From: an uncultured Porphyromonadaceae bacterium
Lineage (GTDB): Bacteria; Bacteroidota; Bacteroidia; Bacteroidales; Muribaculaceae
Direction: 5' to 3'
DNA: 64,000 bases
Assembly: GCA_902491515.1 (NCBI GenBank)
Contig: CABUIC010000001.1
Coordinates: forward strand, 103,050-167,049
Shown here in pieces: positions 51,415 through 60,267 of this stretch. The notes below the pieces were generated by a model that ran no database searches, was not told the origin of the DNA, and saw nothing but the letters and a program-made list of their open reading frames with translations. Both the position numbers and the translations under genes were made by a program. Position 1 is the stretch's first letter; every line of letters starts with the position of its first letter.

Positions 51415-52470
51415 TCACCACATCGGCGTGAACGGCTCGGATTTCTTCAGATGTTCGTTCACATTGTCGAAATATCCGTATCTGTCCGGCTCGGATGTGT
51501 CGAGCTTCAGCACGGGAGCGCCGGGCCGCAGTATAAGACTCCGCATGTCGATGTAGAATGTCCCCAGATTGTCGGCGAAGCGGAAATAGTACCTTCCGGC
51601 GCTAAGATCGGCGAAGGAGGTCCACTGCGTGGACGATACGTTGGGCTCGCCCTCGATTTCATATCCGTAAGGTACACTCACCGTGCCCATGATGCTGTTG
51701 ATGGCCGCGAATGCCTGAGGCCGCGCGAAATTTGTCGGCACGTGCTTTATGAAGAACGATGCCCTCACAAAGCGGTCCGCGCTCTTTACCGTTCCGGGCA
51801 GCATATTCATGCCGCCTATGCCCGTCCAGTAATTCTCTATCGACTTCATGGCCTCCTGCTGGGGGTCGTTGGTGAGCACCTGAAACTCGCGCCCCTTGAA
51901 AAGACGCAGTTCTCCGCCGTCGTATTCCATTATCAGTGTAGTGCCGGTGCGGTCTGTCAGTGCCCAGTGAAGGAGGGAGACTGTCCCGCCGTCGAAGGTC
52001 TTGCCATAGATATTGAAAGGATTGGCCTTGAGCCACGCCTCGGCCTCGTCGACAGTGGCGAAGTTGTCAAGAAAATAGCTTACGAGCACGGCAAGGCTCA
52101 TGACCGGTGTCGAATCCTCGGGGCCTATGGCTTCTTTGTAGACGGAACCCTTGCAGAAGAGGCCGTTCATCACGAGTCCGCGCTCGTTCATGCCTTCCGT
52201 CACCCCTCCGTCATAGCCCACGGCGAGCACCGAGCCGTATTTCGAGGTCCATTTCAGCATGGGGCCCGAGGGCATGCTCTGCTTTTCCATGCCGGCCGGA
52301 TAGACGTACAGGTTTGTGGGAATAGGGGTGCGCCAGTCGAGTGTGCGCCCTACGAGGATGATGTCATTGTTGTCGCCGAGATAGACCACGCGGGAGCACG
52401 CTCCGGCCTCAGGCGCCCCGGCAAGCGCCACCGTAAGAAGCGCCGCTCCGATTATATTTTTTTCTTTCAT
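51415..52470 (-). CDS. Choloylglycine hydrolase family protein (bile salt hydrolase / penicillin V acylase type)
   Basis: The 351-aa N-terminal nucleophile hydrolase has a signal peptide ending AGAPEAGA, leaving cysteine 25 (CSRVVYLGDNN) as the mature N-terminus and nucleophile. GRTLDWRTPIPTNLYVYPAG and the LAVGYDGGVTEGMNERGLVMN block carry the family arginine, aspartate and substrate-pocket residues. Exported enzymes of this type cleave amide bonds of conjugated bile acids, penicillin V or acyl-homoserine lactones; the sequence alone does not choose. It is divergent from the M23-like gene. Confidence 0.88.
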   Translation of the reverse strand: MKEKNIIGAALLTVALAGAPEAGACSRVVYLGDNNDIILVGRTLDWRTPIPTNLYVYPAGMEKQSMPSGPMLKWTSKYGSVLAVGYDGGVTEGMNERGLVMNGLFCKGSVYKEAIGPEDSTPVMSLAVLVSYFLDNFATVDEAEAWLKANPFNIYGKTFDGGTVSLLHWALTDRTGTTLIMEYDGGELRLFKGREFQVLTNDPQQEAMKSIENYWTGIGGMNMLPGTVKSADRFVRASFFIKHVPTNFARPQAFAAINSIMGTVSVPYGYEIEGEPNVSSTQWTSFADLSAGRYYFRFADNLGTFYIDMRSLILRPGAPVLKLDTSEPDRYGYFDNVNEHLKKSEPFTPMW

Positions 52471-52542
52471 GTTGATGTTTTTGATGTTGTGTCTCTTTTC
52501 ATCTAAACATTCTGCCCGGCTATATAGTTCGGAAAAAATTTG

Positions 52543-52550
52543 TAACTTTG
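52543..52550 (+). promoter_or_regulatory. -7 box for the M23-like gene
   Basis: TAACTTTG ends 8 nt before the ATG at 52559, so the message would have almost no leader. A -33 TTTG is not seen. Confidence 0.5.
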
Positions 52551-52558
52551 CAACTGTT

Positions 52559-53416
52559 ATGGACTATAAGGAAATCAAGGGCAATATAAAGGACCGTTTT
52601 TCAGGCTCGAAGGTTAGGAATCCCAAGAGATACCGCCTCGACTTCATCAAGGAAAACACCTTCAACCGCGTGTGGAGCATCCGTATGACCCGCTCAAGGG
52701 TCTGGCTCGCTTCCATTGCATTCTTTTGCGCCGTAGCGGCCCTGATTTTCGTGGTCTTTGCCTTCACGCCCATGAGGGGACTCCTCCCCGGCAAAATGGA
52801 GAAGGCCACGCGCGCCGGCTATCTCGAGGCATCTTTGCGTCTGGATTCTCTCGAAAGGATAGTGGAAATCAATGCCCTCTACAACCGGAAAGTCCGTGAG
52901 ATTCTCGAAGGACGCGCCACTGGCGACAGCATTCCGGCAATGCCTCCCGCAACGGACGCCGATTCCGCGGCTCTCGCAGCCAGCGAGAGCGAGAAGCAGT
53001 TCGTCAGGGATTATGAGGCCAATCAGAATTTCAATCTCTCTGTCCTCGCTCCCATAGCCGCCGAAGGTATGGACTTTGCTTCGCCCGTCGGAGCTATGGC
53101 TTCCTATACCCGGCCCGGTCAGTACAAGTCCGTCCTTATTTCCACAGGCCGCACAACGCCCGCCACAGCCGTCTATAAAGGCTTCGTGATAGCCGTAATT
53201 CCGTCTTCCGACGGCCTTTCGACAATCATTGTCCAGCACCCCAATGACTTCGTCAGCGTTTACGGAGGTATTCGCGAGGTGCTCGTCGAGAAGGGGGCAT
53301 CAGTAGCCAGGGGACAGAGGATGGGCCATGCCGCACCCCCTGAAGGAACAATTACCTTCGAGCTCTGGCACAAAGGTAATTCCCTCAGCCCCGAGGACTA
53401 TATCGACACGTTATAA
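52559..53416 (+). CDS. M23 (LytM) domain protein without metal ligands
   Basis: The 285-aa protein has a cytoplasmic basic N-terminus, one membrane helix (VWLASIAFFCAVAALIFVVF), a coiled-coil-like stretch (about 90-120) and a C-terminal LytM fold: FASPVGAMASY, VIAVIPSSDGLSTIIVQHPN and VLVEKGASVARGQRMGHA. Active M23 peptidases have HxxxD and HxH zinc ligands; here the region reads GMDFASPVG and ITFELWHKG, so the second pair is missing. It probably acts like EnvC or NlpD, activating an amidase rather than cutting peptidoglycan. It ends with a 6-nt tail-to-tail overlap with the next gene. Confidence 0.8.
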   Translation: MDYKEIKGNIKDRFSGSKVRNPKRYRLDFIKENTFNRVWSIRMTRSRVWLASIAFFCAVAALIFVVFAFTPMRGLLPGKMEKATRAGYLEASLRLDSLERIVEINALYNRKVREILEGRATGDSIPAMPPATDADSAALAASESEKQFVRDYEANQNFNLSVLAPIAAEGMDFASPVGAMASYTRPGQYKSVLISTGRTTPATAVYKGFVIAVIPSSDGLSTIIVQHPNDFVSVYGGIREVLVEKGASVARGQRMGHAAPPEGTITFELWHKGNSLSPEDYIDTL

Positions 53417-54316
53417 GGCTTCAATCTGGCCTACCTCGGTGGAACACTCGCCGAGCTGACCATTGAACTGAAGGACTCCCGTCACCACCTTTACGAAATC
53501 TACCCGCTTGAGTTCCACGGCTCGACCTTCGCTGTCGCGTGCCGCCGAGATGTCGAGGCCCGACTCCGCGCTGCTGTTGGGCTGTGAGTCGGCATAGCCC
53601 GTATAGCATTCCTGCATATACTGCCCGTCGGCCATCTGTATGGCGTTTGCCGGTAGTAGGACTGCTTCGAAGCTCAGACTTGCCTCGCTGACCCATAAAG
53701 GAAAATATGAATGGGGATGGAACTGAGGGGCCGAAAGCCAGGACTCGTAGGGGGCACCGTCCACAAGGACTGAAATCCTGTAAGAATGGTTGCCGAGCGT
53801 TTCCTGGGTGTATTTGAGCGTGGCTTTCGTCCTCTGGGTACTTTGGGAGCCGTAAAGCTCATACCAGGTTTCGTCCGGGAGTCCGTTGCCGTTGCTGTCT
53901 TCCATGACGTAGACAATCCCCGGCTCCGAACTTCCGTAGACAGTCCCGTCGACAGTCTTCGTGTGGAAGGCATTCCCGATGATGCGGAAATCCCTCCCCG
54001 GACGGTTGGTTATGTATTTGTCAAGACGGTAGACTATGTATCCCCCCGCGCCTCCGAGCGAGACAATTTCTCCCTTGTCTATGGCTTCGGACGCGGCTTT
54101 GCGCATATCTTCGATTCCGTATCCGTCCCTGTACAAGGGCAGTTCGTTGACGAACTGCCCCGGGGCCGGGGAATATTCGAGAACACTCACGGGTACATAT
54201 CCCGCAGGAGCTTCAGTTTTGGATGAATTGTCTTCGTTGCCCTTGGGCTCGTCTGAGTCGCACGAGCCAAGCATGACAGCCGCAATGCCTATCAGAGGTA
54301 TAATTCTTTGGTCCAT
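53411..54316 (-). CDS. Surface lipoprotein of the 'GxGGYIV' family (cell-surface protein, B12-locus type)
   Basis: The 301-aa lipoprotein has a signal with lipobox VMLGSC (cysteine 19). The mature part begins VSVLEYSPAPGQFVNELP, then IVSLGGAGGYIVYRLD, FRIIGNAF, SEPGIVYVMEDSNGNGLPDE and WYELYGS. This pattern occurs in Bacteroidota surface proteins often found beside DUF4465 proteins and cobalamin TonB receptors. Here the DUF4465 gene is 5 kb away on the other strand, and no receptor is present. Function unknown. Confidence 0.75.
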   Translation of the reverse strand: MDQRIIPLIGIAAVMLGSCDSDEPKGNEDNSSKTEAPAGYVPVSVLEYSPAPGQFVNELPLYRDGYGIEDMRKAASEAIDKGEIVSLGGAGGYIVYRLDKYITNRPGRDFRIIGNAFHTKTVDGTVYGSSEPGIVYVMEDSNGNGLPDETWYELYGSQSTQRTKATLKYTQETLGNHSYRISVLVDGAPYESWLSAPQFHPHSYFPLWVSEASLSFEAVLLPANAIQMADGQYMQECYTGYADSQPNSSAESGLDISAARDSEGRAVELKRVDFVKVVTGVLQFNGQLGECSTEVGQIEAL

Positions 54317-54335
54317 TCCTTGTGTTTTTTATTGG

Positions 54336-54343
54336 CAAAATTA
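54336..54343 (-). promoter_or_regulatory. Candidate -7 box for the surface lipoprotein
   Basis: TAATTTTG on the minus strand, 19 nt before the start codon at 54316. The opposite TATTTTTG (54367-54374) serves vanZ. Confidence 0.45.
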
Positions 54344-54366
54344 CACATAAAAAACGAAATAATTCG

Positions 54367-54374
54367 TATTTTTG
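54367..54374 (+). promoter_or_regulatory. Candidate -7 box for the VanZ-like gene
   Basis: TATTTTTG, 8 nt before the ATG at 54383, giving a nearly leaderless message; no -33 box found. Confidence 0.45.
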
Positions 54375-54382
54375 TACCCTAA

Positions 54383-54790
54383 ATGAATATCAGGTACTTT
54401 TTTATCTCATTCTGGCCGAGTTTTATTACTCTTGGGGTAGTATTGTATGCCACACTGTGGCCCGACCCGGCGATGGCGCACGACCTTCCGGCGATTCCGC
54501 ATCTCGACAAGCTGATTCATGCCGTGATGCTCGGAGGCCTTTTCGGGGCCATTGTATTCGATATAATGCGCAGACAGCGCCGCGAGGGTCTGCCTGTCGG
54601 CATTTCCTCGCGGCGCCTTGTGTTTCTTGCGCTTGCGTTGATGGTGTTCGGTGTCGTCGACGAGGCTCTTCAGGCTTTGGTCACAGACACCCGGAGCGCC
54701 GAGTTTCTGGACCTCCTTGCCGACTGGACCGGAATATGGGTGGCATTCTTTACTGCTCCCCCCGCGGTCCGGAAGGTTCTGCGCCTCTGA
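54383..54790 (+). CDS. VanZ-like membrane protein
   Basis: The 135-aa protein has about four hydrophobic segments and the VanZ-type pattern: ATLWPDPAM after the first helix, HLDKLIHAVMLGGLFG, and DEALQALVTDTRSAEFLDLLADWTG with conserved acidic and aromatic residues. VanZ proteins can lower teicoplanin sensitivity, but in Bacteroidota the role is unproven. It converges with the META-domain gene with stop codons abutting at 54790/54791. Confidence 0.82.
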   Translation: MNIRYFFISFWPSFITLGVVLYATLWPDPAMAHDLPAIPHLDKLIHAVMLGGLFGAIVFDIMRRQRREGLPVGISSRRLVFLALALMVFGVVDEALQALVTDTRSAEFLDLLADWTGIWVAFFTAPPAVRKVLRL

Positions 54791-55678
54791 TTATTCCTCG
54801 GCTACGGGGGTGTTGGTCCGCCGAAGGAGCATTATGGTCTTGCCGCTCTTGTCCATCAGCACCACGGTGTCTGGTTCCGAGCCCTCTTTGGCCGTGTAGG
54901 CACTCTCGAGTGCTACAGTAATCGCGCGCTCCTGTTCTGTCTTGGGGCATCCGCGTCGCGTGATGCCCATATTGGAGATGTCTATTGCGTTGGGGCGCTG
55001 GGGATTGATGTAGAGGGTGCCGTTGACAAAGTTGCATCCCGTGTTGCCGTGGAGACGGAGTTCGGCGATGTCAAAGAAGACCGTGGCTTCCTCGTCCTTG
55101 ATTTTCACTCCGTCGGCCATCTCGATCTGCCAGTTGCCGTTCAGGAATTCCATATTCTTCTTTCTGAGGGTCATGACGGGCTTGCTGTTCTTGTCTACGA
55201 GCGTCAGGTATGCGTCCGCACCTATGCGGTAGACAGGGGTGGTGGTCAGAACCGACCCGTCGCTTACGGCGGCGTTGAAAGCGGCCTCATATGGGGCATG
55301 CGCGCAGTACCTAATCGTGCTCGCCACGCCTCCGAAAGAGATTTTGCCGTTCTCCATCACATACGACCCGTTAAGCGTGTTGCATCCGTTGTTGGCGTAG
55401 AAACGGCCCCTCTGGCTTTCGAAGAATATGTAGGGCACGTCGTCTTCCTCCGTGACATTTTTCGAGTCTATCGTCGCAAGTTGCCATTCGCCGTTGATGT
55501 CTTCGGCCTTGAGGTGACCGGCGGTTTGTGTATAACCTACGGTGGTGTAGTTCTGGGCCAGTTCCTCGCGGAGTCCGGCCGGCATCGAGCCTTTCTTCGC
55601 GGCCTTGTTTTCGGCCTGGCATGTGATTCCCGCAAAAATTGCGGCGGCGGATAGTACTATCAGTTTCAGATTTCTCAT
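54791..55678 (-). CDS. Exported protein with two META/HslJ domains
   Basis: The 295-aa protein has an N-terminal signal (LIVLSAAAIFAGITCQAE). Two META repeats follow: ING EWQLATIDSK ... YANNGCNTLNGSYVM (residues about 60-165) and LNGNWQIEMADGVK ... LHGNTGCNFVNGTLYI (about 175-285). The paired NGCN/TGCN motifs are the family hallmark (HslJ-like), linked to heat or novobiocin resistance in E. coli. The cysteine at residue 20 is not in a good lipobox. Confidence 0.85.
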   Translation of the reverse strand: MRNLKLIVLSAAAIFAGITCQAENKAAKKGSMPAGLREELAQNYTTVGYTQTAGHLKAEDINGEWQLATIDSKNVTEEDDVPYIFFESQRGRFYANNGCNTLNGSYVMENGKISFGGVASTIRYCAHAPYEAAFNAAVSDGSVLTTTPVYRIGADAYLTLVDKNSKPVMTLRKKNMEFLNGNWQIEMADGVKIKDEEATVFFDIAELRLHGNTGCNFVNGTLYINPQRPNAIDISNMGITRRGCPKTEQERAITVALESAYTAKEGSEPDTVVLMDKSGKTIMLLRRTNTPVAEE

Positions 55679-55788
55679 AGTTGTAATGTGTGTGTTATGT
55701 TCGTCCGGGTTTCGACCAAGACCCGCTGTTGCGGTTCCGGCCGTTTATTCTTAAACGGATATTCTGCGAAAAAGTTATTTCCGGCTGC

Positions 55789-55831
55789 AAAAAAATCACC
55801 GCCCTCCGCAGCTTTGCGTGGATGGCGGTGA
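55789..55831 (-). terminator. rpsO terminator
   Basis: Minus strand: TCACCGCC...GGCGGTGA stem (with inner partial pairing) followed by seven thymines, 25 nt after the rpsO stop. The rest of 55679-55788 holds no gene. Confidence 0.85.
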
Positions 55832-55855
55832 AATGGAGTAGTGAGGGCGGCCCGC

Positions 55856-56131
55856 TTATTTGCGGATGCCGAGCTCTTTCTGCGCGATGATGGCGCGGTA
55901 GCGGTTGATGTCCTTGCGCATGAGATAGTCAAGGAGACGACGGCGCTTGCCTACGAGCATCTTCAGGGCGCGTTCAGTGGTATGATCCTTGTGATTTGAC
56001 TTCAGGTGCTGAGTCAAATGAGCGATACGGACGGAGAATAATGCAATCTGTGCTTCAGGCGAGCCAGTGTCAGTCTTGCTCTTACCGTACTTCTCGAAGA
56101 TCTGTACTTTTTCTTCAGAATTTAAGTGCAT
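55856..56131 (-). CDS. rpsO: 30S ribosomal protein S15
   Basis: The 91-aa protein binds 16S rRNA in the small-subunit platform. HLNSEEKVQIFEKYGKSKTD, TGSPEAQIALFSVRIAHLT, LKSNHKDHTTERALKMLVGKR and RRLLDYLMRKD are the canonical S15 blocks. It is a single-gene unit between its own promoter box and terminator. Confidence 0.98.
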   Translation of the reverse strand: MHLNSEEKVQIFEKYGKSKTDTGSPEAQIALFSVRIAHLTQHLKSNHKDHTTERALKMLVGKRRRLLDYLMRKDINRYRAIIAQKELGIRK

Positions 56132-56212
56132 TCCAAGAGTTTTTTAATGGTGATGTATTGTTGTTGTCTTTGACCGGGCACCCGCCGCGAGGCGGCAAAC
56201 CCAAATCGCTTG

Positions 56213-56220
56213 CAAAGTTA
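56213..56220 (-). promoter_or_regulatory. -7 box of rpsO
   Basis: TAACTTTG on the minus strand, about 82 nt upstream of the ATG. It starts 2 nt after the T run of the preceding terminator. Confidence 0.55.
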
Positions 56221-56221
56221 C

Positions 56222-56253
56222 AAAAAAAGCGGGAGACAACTGCCTCCCGCTTT
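56222..56253 (-). terminator. Terminator of the gyrA-TPR operon
   Basis: AAAGCGGGAG / CTCCCGCTTT, a 10-bp stem with an 8-nt loop and a T run on the minus strand, 27 nt after the TPR gene stop. Confidence 0.85.
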
Positions 56254-56279
56254 GCGATTTAATTTATTTTAACTCTTCC

Positions 56280-57539
56280 TCAGAGCTCTTTGATGCGCTT
56301 TTGGGTGTATTCGAGGTTGGCGCTGTCGTTCAGTACGTAGTAGGCGTTCTCAAGAGTGCGAAGTGCGTCGGCGCGGTTGTCGGCGGGTTCCTCGTCAACC
56401 GAGTTCTCAAGATACTTGATGGCCTCGAGGATGACGGGCTTGACGGTCTCGTTGAAGTACTTCTGCGATTCTGTGGGATTAGCCGGAGCCTTGTCGCTGA
56501 GGGCGCCTGCCTCGTTGTAGATGATGTGGCCGAGGTAGTAGAGGGCCTGGGCGTTACGCGGGTTGGCGGCTACAGCGGCCTCATAGTCCTTCTTGGCGGT
56601 GGCGGCGTCGCCGTTGCTCTCATTCAGGATGCCGCGGAAGACGAGGTACTGCGAGTTCTGCGGTTCTGTGGCGAGAGCCTGGTTCACGACTTCGAAGGCC
56701 TTCGCGTTGTCCTTGTTCACGATGTAGTGGTTGAGGATAAGGCGCACGTACATGGGATCCTCCGAACCGTAGAGCGGGAGTGCCTCCTGCGCAAGCTCGA
56801 ACACCTTGTCCTCGTGGCCGCCCTGCTGGGCTACGGACATGGCGTAGTCGTAAATCTGCTTCTTGTTGTAGCCCTTGGCCTTGGCCTTCATGAAGGCATC
56901 GTAGGCCATGTCGAACTTGTTCATCTGCCAGGCTGCGAGACCTGCGTTGTAGAGGATGTCGGCGATTTCCTCGTCGGTGGGCATCACGCCGGGAGTAATC
57001 TTGTCGGCGCTCTTGAGTTTCTTGTGGATTTCAGGTACCTCGGGAAGCGAGCCGAAAATCATCCATGAGTCATATGCGCCCTGATAGTCCTGCACATTGT
57101 ACAGGAACACACCGCCGTTGCGGTAGGAACGGACATTGTCCGCGAGGGTGTTGACCATCGACTTCGAGTACTTGGGCTTGACCTTGCCCTTCTCGTTGGG
57201 AAGCGAGTCGAGGGGGAAGGCCTTCATGAAGTAGTTGTAGCCCTCCACGAGGAGACGTCCCATCCGGGCGGAGTCTGCCGCGGTGTACTTCGACGGCAGA
57301 GTTACCGTCATCTTGAAGAGTTCGTCGTAGTCCTTGAAGGCTTTTTCGCCGGGAATATAGTAGGTTTCGGCGAGATTGGCTGTTGCGGGATCGGAGAAGG
57401 CGGGAGTTATCATGGTGACAACCTCCTCAAAGCTTGCGCCCTTGCCGGCCGCATCCTTCGCCTGCTTGACCAGAGAGGCCTGGGCCGAAGCGCCGAGGGC
57501 GGCGCAGGCGCAGAGAGCGACTAATGTGAGATGTTTCAT
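56280..57539 (-). CDS. Exported TPR-repeat protein downstream of gyrA
   Basis: The 419-aa protein has a signal peptide (TLVALCACAALGASAQA) and an array of TPR units in the second half: YNAGLAAWQMNKFDMAYDAF, PQNSQYLVFRGILNESNGD and NPRNAQALYYLGHIIYNEAG. The first 150 residues are alpha-helical with no motif I know. It starts 30 nt after the gyrA stop and shares its terminator, so it is the second gene of that operon. Probably a periplasmic scaffold. Confidence 0.82.
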   Translation of the reverse strand: MKHLTLVALCACAALGASAQASLVKQAKDAAGKGASFEEVVTMITPAFSDPATANLAETYYIPGEKAFKDYDELFKMTVTLPSKYTAADSARMGRLLVEGYNYFMKAFPLDSLPNEKGKVKPKYSKSMVNTLADNVRSYRNGGVFLYNVQDYQGAYDSWMIFGSLPEVPEIHKKLKSADKITPGVMPTDEEIADILYNAGLAAWQMNKFDMAYDAFMKAKAKGYNKKQIYDYAMSVAQQGGHEDKVFELAQEALPLYGSEDPMYVRLILNHYIVNKDNAKAFEVVNQALATEPQNSQYLVFRGILNESNGDAATAKKDYEAAVAANPRNAQALYYLGHIIYNEAGALSDKAPANPTESQKYFNETVKPVILEAIKYLENSVDEEPADNRADALRTLENAYYVLNDSANLEYTQKRIKEL

Positions 57540-57569
57540 TTTGAGATTTTTTTAGTGTTATGGTATTAG

Positions 57570-60161
57570 TTATTCTTCATCTGTGGGTTCTTCCGCTTCT
57601 TCGGACTCTGAGTCTTCGGCCTCGTCCAGGGCTTCGGTCTCGAGCTCCTCTTCGGAAAGGCCGGGGAGTTCCTCTGCGTCGAGCACCTCCTCGACTTCCT
57701 CTTCGGGGTCGGCGTCGACACAGCATACTGATGCTATAACATCGTTTCTCTTTCCTATGTTTATCAGGCGCACGCCCTGTGTGGCGCGGCCCATCACGCG
57801 GATGGAGGCGACGTGGATGCGGATTGTCATGCCCGACTGGTTGATAATCACGAGGTCATTGTCGTCGTTCACGCTCTTGAACGCTACCAGATGTCCGGTC
57901 TTCTCCGTGATGTTCATCGTCTTGACGCCCTTGGCTCCGCGGTTGGTGAGTCGGTAGCTGTCGAGAAGCGAGCGTTTGCCGAAGCCTTCCTCGGAAAGAA
58001 CCAGAACGCTGTTGCTTGTGTCCGCAGGCATCGTTATGAGGCCTACAACCTGATCCTTGCCGTCTTCGTCCAGGCGCATGCCGCGGACACCGGTGCTCAC
58101 GCGGCCCATCGAGCGAAGCTTCGACTCGTGGAAGCGGATGGCGCGGCCGTTGCGGTTGGCCATGAGGATTTCGCAGTTGCCGTCAGTGAGTTCGACGCCC
58201 ACGAGGGTGTCGCCTTCGCGGATGATGATGGCTTTCTTGCCCTTGGCAAGTACGCGGGCATATTCCGTGAGGGGTGTTTTCTTGATGATGCCGTTGCGGG
58301 TGGCGAAGACAAGGTAGTGCGAAGCGCAGTAGTCCGGGTCGCTGAGGTTGCGGCAACGGATGAAGGCATTCACGCTGTCGCCCTGGTCGATGCTCAGGAG
58401 GTTCGGAAGGGCGCGTCCCTTGCTTGCCTTGGAGCCCTCGGGCAGTTCGTAGACGTACATCTTGTACACCAGTCCGCGGTCGGTGAAGAAGAGCATCTGC
58501 TCGTGCATCGAGGCAGTGTAGATATGCTCGATGAAGTCCTCGTCGCGGGTCTGGGAGCCGCGCGAGCCCACGCCGCCGCGGTTCTGCGCGCGGAATTCGG
58601 CAAGCGGAGTGCGCTTGATGTAGCCCATGTGCGAGATGGTGATGATCATGTCGTCGTCCGATACATAATCGAGCGCCGAGTAGTCGCCTCCGGCATAGTC
58701 GATTTCCGTGCGGCGGTCGTCGCCGTACTTGTCGCGGAGCTCGACGAGCTCGCTCTTGATGAGTTCGCGGCAAACATGGTCGTCGCTCAGGATAAGCTCC
58801 AGTTCTGCGATGCGCGCATGGATTTCCTCGAGGTCGTGGCGGAGCTCCTCGATTTGCAGGGCCGTGAGACTGCGGAGACGCATGTCCACGATGGCCTGCG
58901 TCTGTGCCTCGCTCAGACCGAAGCGCTCTCCGAGACGCGTGCGGGCCTCGTCGGGCGTGGCCGACGAGCGGATGATGGCTATTACCTCGTCGATGTTCTG
59001 GACCGCTATCATCAGTCCCTCGAGGATGTGGGCGCGCTCGCGCGCCTTGCGGAGCTCGAACTGAGTTCTGCGGGTCACGACGTCATGTCTGTGGTCGATG
59101 AAGGCCTGTAGAAGCTCCTTGAGGTTGAGCGTGCGGGGGCGCCCGTGTACGAGTGCCACGTTGTTGACGCTGAACGACGACTGGAGCTGTGTCATCTTGT
59201 AAAGCTTGTTGAGGAGCACCTTCGCGTTGGCGTCCGTCTTTACCTTGATGACGATGCGCATGCCCTTGAAGTCGCTTTCGTCATTGATGTCTGCTATGCC
59301 GTCGATTTTTTTCTCGTTGACGAGCTGGGCGATGCCCTTCACAAGCTCGGCCTTGTTGACGCCGTAGGGAATTTCGTGGACTATGATGTTCTCATGCGTC
59401 CCGGCGTCTTCGATTGTGGCCTTGGCGCGGATGACGATGCGCCCGCGGCCCGTCTCGTAGGCGTCCTTAACGCCCTGATAGCCGTAAATTATGCCGCCTG
59501 TCGGAAAATCGGGGGCGGTGATGACCTTCATGAGCTCCGGAATCGTCATTTCGGGATTGTCGATAAGAGCTATGGAGGCGTTGAGGCTTTCGGTAAGGTT
59601 GTGTGTCGGCATGTTGGTAGCCATGCCGACGGCTATGCCGGAGGCGCCGTTGACCAGAAGGTTGGGGAAGCGGGTAGGGAGCACGACGGGCTCGCGGCGC
59701 GAATTGTCATAGTTGGGCTGGAAGTCTACGGTCTCGGCGTCGATGTCGCGGAGCATTTCCTCGCCGATTTTCGACAGGCGCACTTCCGTGTAACGCATGG
59801 CTGCCGGAGAGTCGCCGTCGATGGAGCCGAAGTTGCCGTGGCCGTCCACCAGCGTGTTGCGGAGCGCCCAGTCCTGGGCCATGCGAACCACTGTGCCGTA
59901 AATCGACGAGTCGCCGTGGGGGTGATATTTACCCATAACTTCGCCGACGCAGTTTGCGGCCTTCTTGTGGGGCTTGTTGCTGGTGTTGCCCATCTCGTTC
60001 ATGCCGAAAAGAACTCGGCGGTGTACCGGCTTCATGCCGTCGCGTACGTCGGGCAGCGCACGGGAGACGATTACCGACATCGAATAGTCGATGTAGGCCG
60101 ATTTCATCTCCTCTTCAATTTTTATTTTAAAGATTTTGTCTTCTGCTTCTTCTTCCAACAT
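57570..60161 (-). CDS. gyrA: DNA gyrase subunit A
   Basis: The 863-aa subunit introduces negative supercoils with GyrB. KSAYIDYSMSVIVSRALPDV, GMKPVHRRVLFGMNE, YHPHGDSSIYGTVVRMAQDW (quinolone region) and the catalytic tyrosine in AAMRYTEVRLS are canonical. The C-terminal domain holds the pinwheel with QNRGGVGSRG standing in for the GyrA-box and an acidic tail of about 45 residues. It differs from the ParC paralogue at 26742. It is divergent from clpC. Confidence 0.97.
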   Translation of the reverse strand: MLEEEAEDKIFKIKIEEEMKSAYIDYSMSVIVSRALPDVRDGMKPVHRRVLFGMNEMGNTSNKPHKKAANCVGEVMGKYHPHGDSSIYGTVVRMAQDWALRNTLVDGHGNFGSIDGDSPAAMRYTEVRLSKIGEEMLRDIDAETVDFQPNYDNSRREPVVLPTRFPNLLVNGASGIAVGMATNMPTHNLTESLNASIALIDNPEMTIPELMKVITAPDFPTGGIIYGYQGVKDAYETGRGRIVIRAKATIEDAGTHENIIVHEIPYGVNKAELVKGIAQLVNEKKIDGIADINDESDFKGMRIVIKVKTDANAKVLLNKLYKMTQLQSSFSVNNVALVHGRPRTLNLKELLQAFIDHRHDVVTRRTQFELRKARERAHILEGLMIAVQNIDEVIAIIRSSATPDEARTRLGERFGLSEAQTQAIVDMRLRSLTALQIEELRHDLEEIHARIAELELILSDDHVCRELIKSELVELRDKYGDDRRTEIDYAGGDYSALDYVSDDDMIITISHMGYIKRTPLAEFRAQNRGGVGSRGSQTRDEDFIEHIYTASMHEQMLFFTDRGLVYKMYVYELPEGSKASKGRALPNLLSIDQGDSVNAFIRCRNLSDPDYCASHYLVFATRNGIIKKTPLTEYARVLAKGKKAIIIREGDTLVGVELTDGNCEILMANRNGRAIRFHESKLRSMGRVSTGVRGMRLDEDGKDQVVGLITMPADTSNSVLVLSEEGFGKRSLLDSYRLTNRGAKGVKTMNITEKTGHLVAFKSVNDDNDLVIINQSGMTIRIHVASIRVMGRATQGVRLINIGKRNDVIASVCCVDADPEEEVEEVLDAEELPGLSEEELETEALDEAEDSESEEAEEPTDEE

Positions 60162-60238
60162 GCTTAATGTAATGTAAATTAGGCTTAATTCAGGCCCCTT
60201 GTGCTTTTTTAAGGCAAAGGCGCACTTTTTTTAACATA

Positions 60239-60246
60239 CAAAGGTA
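60239..60246 (-). promoter_or_regulatory. -7 box of gyrA
   Basis: TACCTTTG on the minus strand. It is an exact mirror of the clpC box at 60268-60275, with 21 bp between them. Confidence 0.6.
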
Positions 60247-60267
60247 CGGATTTTTTTTGAAATGTCG

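Noticed and set aside
59925..59955. Glycine at the position after SSIY in the GyrA quinolone region, suggestive of resistance
   Set aside because: The wild-type residue in Bacteroidales is not certain to me, and the key serine is present, so no resistance claim can be supported.
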